A DNA stretch of 8,753 bases from an uncultured Litorilinea sp. (lineage in GTDB: Bacteria > Chloroflexota > Anaerolineae > Caldilineales > Caldilineaceae). The position numbers and the translations under genes are program-made. Location of the stretch: assembly GCA_946885925.1 (NCBI GenBank), contig CAMPHP010000090.1:1-8753 (forward strand), in the 5' to 3' direction. A model generated the notes under the pieces. The model saw only the letters and a program-made list of their open reading frames with translations. It was not told where the DNA came from and made no database searches. Below are positions 8,099 through 8,753 of this stretch, piece by piece. Positions within the stretch are counted from its first letter, which is position 1. Each line of letters begins with the position of its first letter.

Positions 8099-8148
8099 TG
8101 GAGCAGAGAGCAAGTTCTCAAATTCAAATTTAGCTGTCTGTGCAAAAT

Positions 8149-8712
8149 TTAGACCCTGAGTGAGCCACGGAACGCCCTAGAGCCATAGTAGGATTGTGCA
8201 CCGTTGTGATACACGAAGACATGGCCGTAGCGACGATCAGCAAAGAGGGCACCGCCGAGTTTTCTAATATCAGCAGGTGTTTGCACCCAACTCGATGTCT
8301 TCGTATCGAATTCTCCAAGTTGCTGCAACGCTCGATATTGTTCTTCCGTTAAAAGCTCAATGCCCATGGCAGCTGCCATATCCATCGCGTTATTTTCTGG
8401 TCTATGTTCTTTCCTTGCCTCCTGCCCTTCACGGTCGTAACAAACATTTCTGCGGCCTTGAGGACTTTGCGCTGAACAATCATAAAAGGTATATTCGCCC
8501 GTCTTTTGATCCTGCCCCACGACATCCGGTTCACCGCCACTTCTTTCCATTTCATGGAGTGACCACAGTTTTTCAGGATTTGCTTCCAGCTTTGCTTGTA
8601 CTTTCGCCCATTCAAGACCTTGATGGCGGTTCATGTTTTTCTCAAAACGGGCTTTCAACGCTCTGAGTAGTTCTTCACGTTGTTCCGGTGACAACTCTTT
8701 TTTTGTTTCCAT
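8149..8712 (-). CDS. DUF4256 domain-containing protein
   Basis: This soluble 187-residue protein without signal peptide or membrane helices matches, from memory of the family, DUF4256. Its recognisable C-terminal half includes SSWVQTPADIRKLGGALF, then DRRYGHVFVYHNGAQSYY and the terminal FRGSLRV. The N-terminal part carries LLRALKARFEKNMNRH, then WSLHEMERSGGEPDVV and EYTFYDCSAQSP. The length is that of the whole family, so it looks intact. The biochemical function is unknown. Tandem ATGs at 8715 and 8712 are possible starts. GAAGGAG at 8717-8723 leaves four bases to the second ATG but only one to the first, so 8712 is chosen. It is convergent with mazG, and its promoter probably lies beyond the right edge. 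Confidence 0.88.
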   Translation of the reverse strand: METKKELSPEQREELLRALKARFEKNMNRHQGLEWAKVQAKLEANPEKLWSLHEMERSGGEPDVVGQDQKTGEYTFYDCSAQSPQGRRNVCYDREGQEARKEHRPENNAMDMAAAMGIELLTEEQYRALQQLGEFDTKTSSWVQTPADIRKLGGALFADRRYGHVFVYHNGAQSYYGSRAFRGSLRV

Positions 8713-8716
8713 CATT

Positions 8717-8723
8717 CTCCTTC
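8717..8723 (-). promoter_or_regulatory. Strong Shine-Dalgarno of the DUF4256 gene
   Basis: GAAGGAG on the minus strand is the best ribosome binding site in the window. Its spacing of four bases to ATG 8712, against one base to ATG 8715, decides the start. Only about 30 further bases are available upstream, so no promoter can be assigned. Confidence 0.7.
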
Positions 8724-8753
8724 GTCATGATTGATAGCATAAGAGAATATAGC

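Noticed and set aside
8099..8148. Possible bidirectional terminator between mazG and the DUF4256 gene
   Set aside because: Only 4-5 bp A/T-rich dyads are present (GAGA/TCTC, AAATT/AATTT) with tiny loops and no convincing T-run.
8277..8666. Plus-strand 129-codon open frame
   Set aside because: It is antisense to the DUF4256 gene, whose frame has a strong ribosome binding site and conserved motifs.

Overview
The window looks like chromosomal DNA of a bacterium of moderate to high GC content. The best guess is a member of the Chloroflexota. That is an inference from the protein families and their arrangement: a glycosidase-like barrel followed by tandem regulatory-like beta-sandwiches, a MoxR/DUF58 pair, and a MazG fused to a tetrapyrrole-methylase domain. 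No rRNA or other lineage marker is present. I see no tRNA, rRNA, CRISPR array, insertion sequence or phage gene.

Layout. Positions 1-2973 (minus strand) are one uninterrupted reading frame of 991 codons that runs off the left edge. It encodes a glycoside-hydrolase-like barrel plus about six beta-sandwich repeats and an acidic, proline-rich tail. Several long plus-strand frames lie opposite this gene, but they are antisense shadows. Positions 2974-3508 are non-coding. They hold a good sigma70-type promoter for the minus-strand gene and, further right, a cluster of inverted repeats. Positions 3509-3991 (+) encode a PaaI-type hotdog thioesterase. Positions 3992-4235 are non-coding and contain two stem-loops, a 17-bp near-palindrome and an array of decaying 14-bp repeats. 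Positions 4236-5189 and 5233-6540 (+) encode a MoxR AAA+ ATPase and its usual partner, a membrane-anchored DUF58 protein. After a 160-bp gap, positions 6701-8098 (+) encode a tetrapyrrole-methylase/MazG fusion. Positions 8149-8712 (minus) encode a DUF4256 protein convergent with mazG.

Functional reading. The MoxR and DUF58 proteins very likely work together, as an ATP-driven chaperone and a membrane-tethered partner. The transglutaminase-like gene that often completes this module does not follow. MazG is a house-cleaning nucleotide pyrophosphohydrolase; its first MazG domain keeps the metal ligands and its second has decayed. The remaining genes appear to be separate transcription units.

The points most worth a second look are the altered catalytic-acid motif and missing signal peptide in the barrel/beta-sandwich protein, the nested dyad at 3228-3292, the palindrome and 14-bp repeats upstream of the MoxR gene, and the degenerate second MazG domain. 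I found no convincing new defence or mobile system.
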